NCBI GenBank assembly: GCA_937957805.1
Contig: CALFXW010000028.1
Span: forward strand, 1-12,871
Direction of reading: 5' to 3'
DNA length: 12,871 bases
Source of the DNA: an uncultured Sphingopyxis sp.
GTDB lineage: Bacteria; Pseudomonadota; Alphaproteobacteria; Sphingomonadales; Sphingomonadaceae
Positions 12,643-12,871 of the stretch are shown one piece after another. The position numbers and the translations under genes are program-made. Each line of letters opens with the position of its first letter. Positions within the stretch are counted from its first letter, which is position 1. The notes beneath the pieces are model-generated. The model did not search any database, was not told where the DNA came from, and saw only the letters and a list, made by a program, of their open reading frames with translations.

Positions 12643-12871
12643 GAGAAGTTGGCCGGGCTGAAGCCGGCGTTCACGGAGGACGGCGTAAGGCAGGTCCTGT
12701 GTCGCGAGGTTGCGCTCCAAGGCGAGAATTGCGGCGGTGGCGGCCGATTGTCCGAGAATCATGAACACCGGTTCCATGCGAATGCTGCCGAAGGCGATGT
12801 GCGAGCTGGAGACGCACACCGGCACCAGCAGGTTGCCGACCGTGTCCCGGGGTGGCACGAGTGATCCGAAA
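12643..12871 (-). CDS. FAD-dependent oxidoreductase, C-terminal fragment (PF12831-like)
   Basis: The C-terminal end of a flavoprotein of the FAD_oxidored family; the N-terminal part lies beyond the window edge. The frame is open to the last base and reads SLVPPRDTVGNLLVPVCVSS, then SHIAFGSIRMEPVFMILGQS and AATAAILALERNLATQDLPY; the S-I-R-M-E-P-V-x-M-x-L-G-Q-x-A block is the conserved C-terminal FAD-contacting region. After LRERRLQPGQLL (to about 12643) the resemblance fades and no stop appears. Codons here end almost wholly in C or G, more so than in the sphingomonad genes to the left. The family is common in Acidobacteria, Planctomycetes and related groups, and less so in sphingomonads, which adds to the suspicion of a foreign origin. 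The substrate is unknown. Confidence 0.75.

Noticed and set aside
11608..12864. Long plus-strand open frame across the PPC gene end and the cold-shock gene.
   Set aside because: It crosses the strong terminator and lies opposite two clear cold-shock domains; its sequence is compositional only.
12862..12871. TGATCCGAAA at the window edge equals ten bases at 5147-5156 within the tolC hairpin.
   Set aside because: At the edge it encodes conserved oxidoreductase residues and only half of the hairpin is visible, so chance is the simplest reading.

Overview
The window looks like a chromosomal segment of an alphaproteobacterium of the order Sphingomonadales (Sphingopyxis/Sphingorhabdus-like). This rests on recalled family resemblance, not a database search. 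The supporting features are a short methyltransferase-tolC-popZ block, a DUF3572-HAD-RidA-FemAB_like cluster, a DivK-type regulator beside a 55-residue cysteine-free L33 protein, a two-domain cold-shock protein with a Gly-rich head, and GC-rich codon use.

Region 1 (1-2643) is the edge of an integrated element. A P4-type tyrosine integrase starts just past the 3' end of a tRNA-Cys gene and is translationally coupled to an unrecognised protein with two membrane helices. A truncated AlpA/excisionase-like DNA-binding protein follows at the left edge. The rest of the element and its distal attachment site lie outside the window.

Region 2 (2644-9494) is housekeeping chromosome. It contains tRNA-Cys; a divergent PCMT-family methyltransferase with tolC; popZ (DUF2497); DUF1489; a convergent, tightly overlapping four-gene operon (DUF3572, HAD phosphatase, RidA, FemAB-like acyltransferase); the divergent divK; and convergent rpmG with its own terminator.

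Region 3 (9495-12491) holds a 106-residue orphan protein preceded by a CtrA-box-like sequence, a polytopic membrane protein that may be a degenerate GDT1/UPF0016 relative, and a secreted protein with two PPC-like domains. A strong bidirectional terminator separates that last gene from a double cold-shock-domain protein on the opposite strand.

Region 4 (about 12492-12871) does not fit its surroundings. It encodes the C-terminal end of an FAD-dependent oxidoreductase (PF12831-like) that reads in frame into the cold-shock gene, which has no start codon of its own in frame. This is either an assembly/recombination junction plus an indel, or a real fusion; the artefact is more likely.

No complete new system is visible. 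The best candidates for follow-up are the integrase-coupled membrane protein, the fusion junction, a hairpin motif found after two unrelated genes, and the PopZ/DivK/CtrA-box theme.
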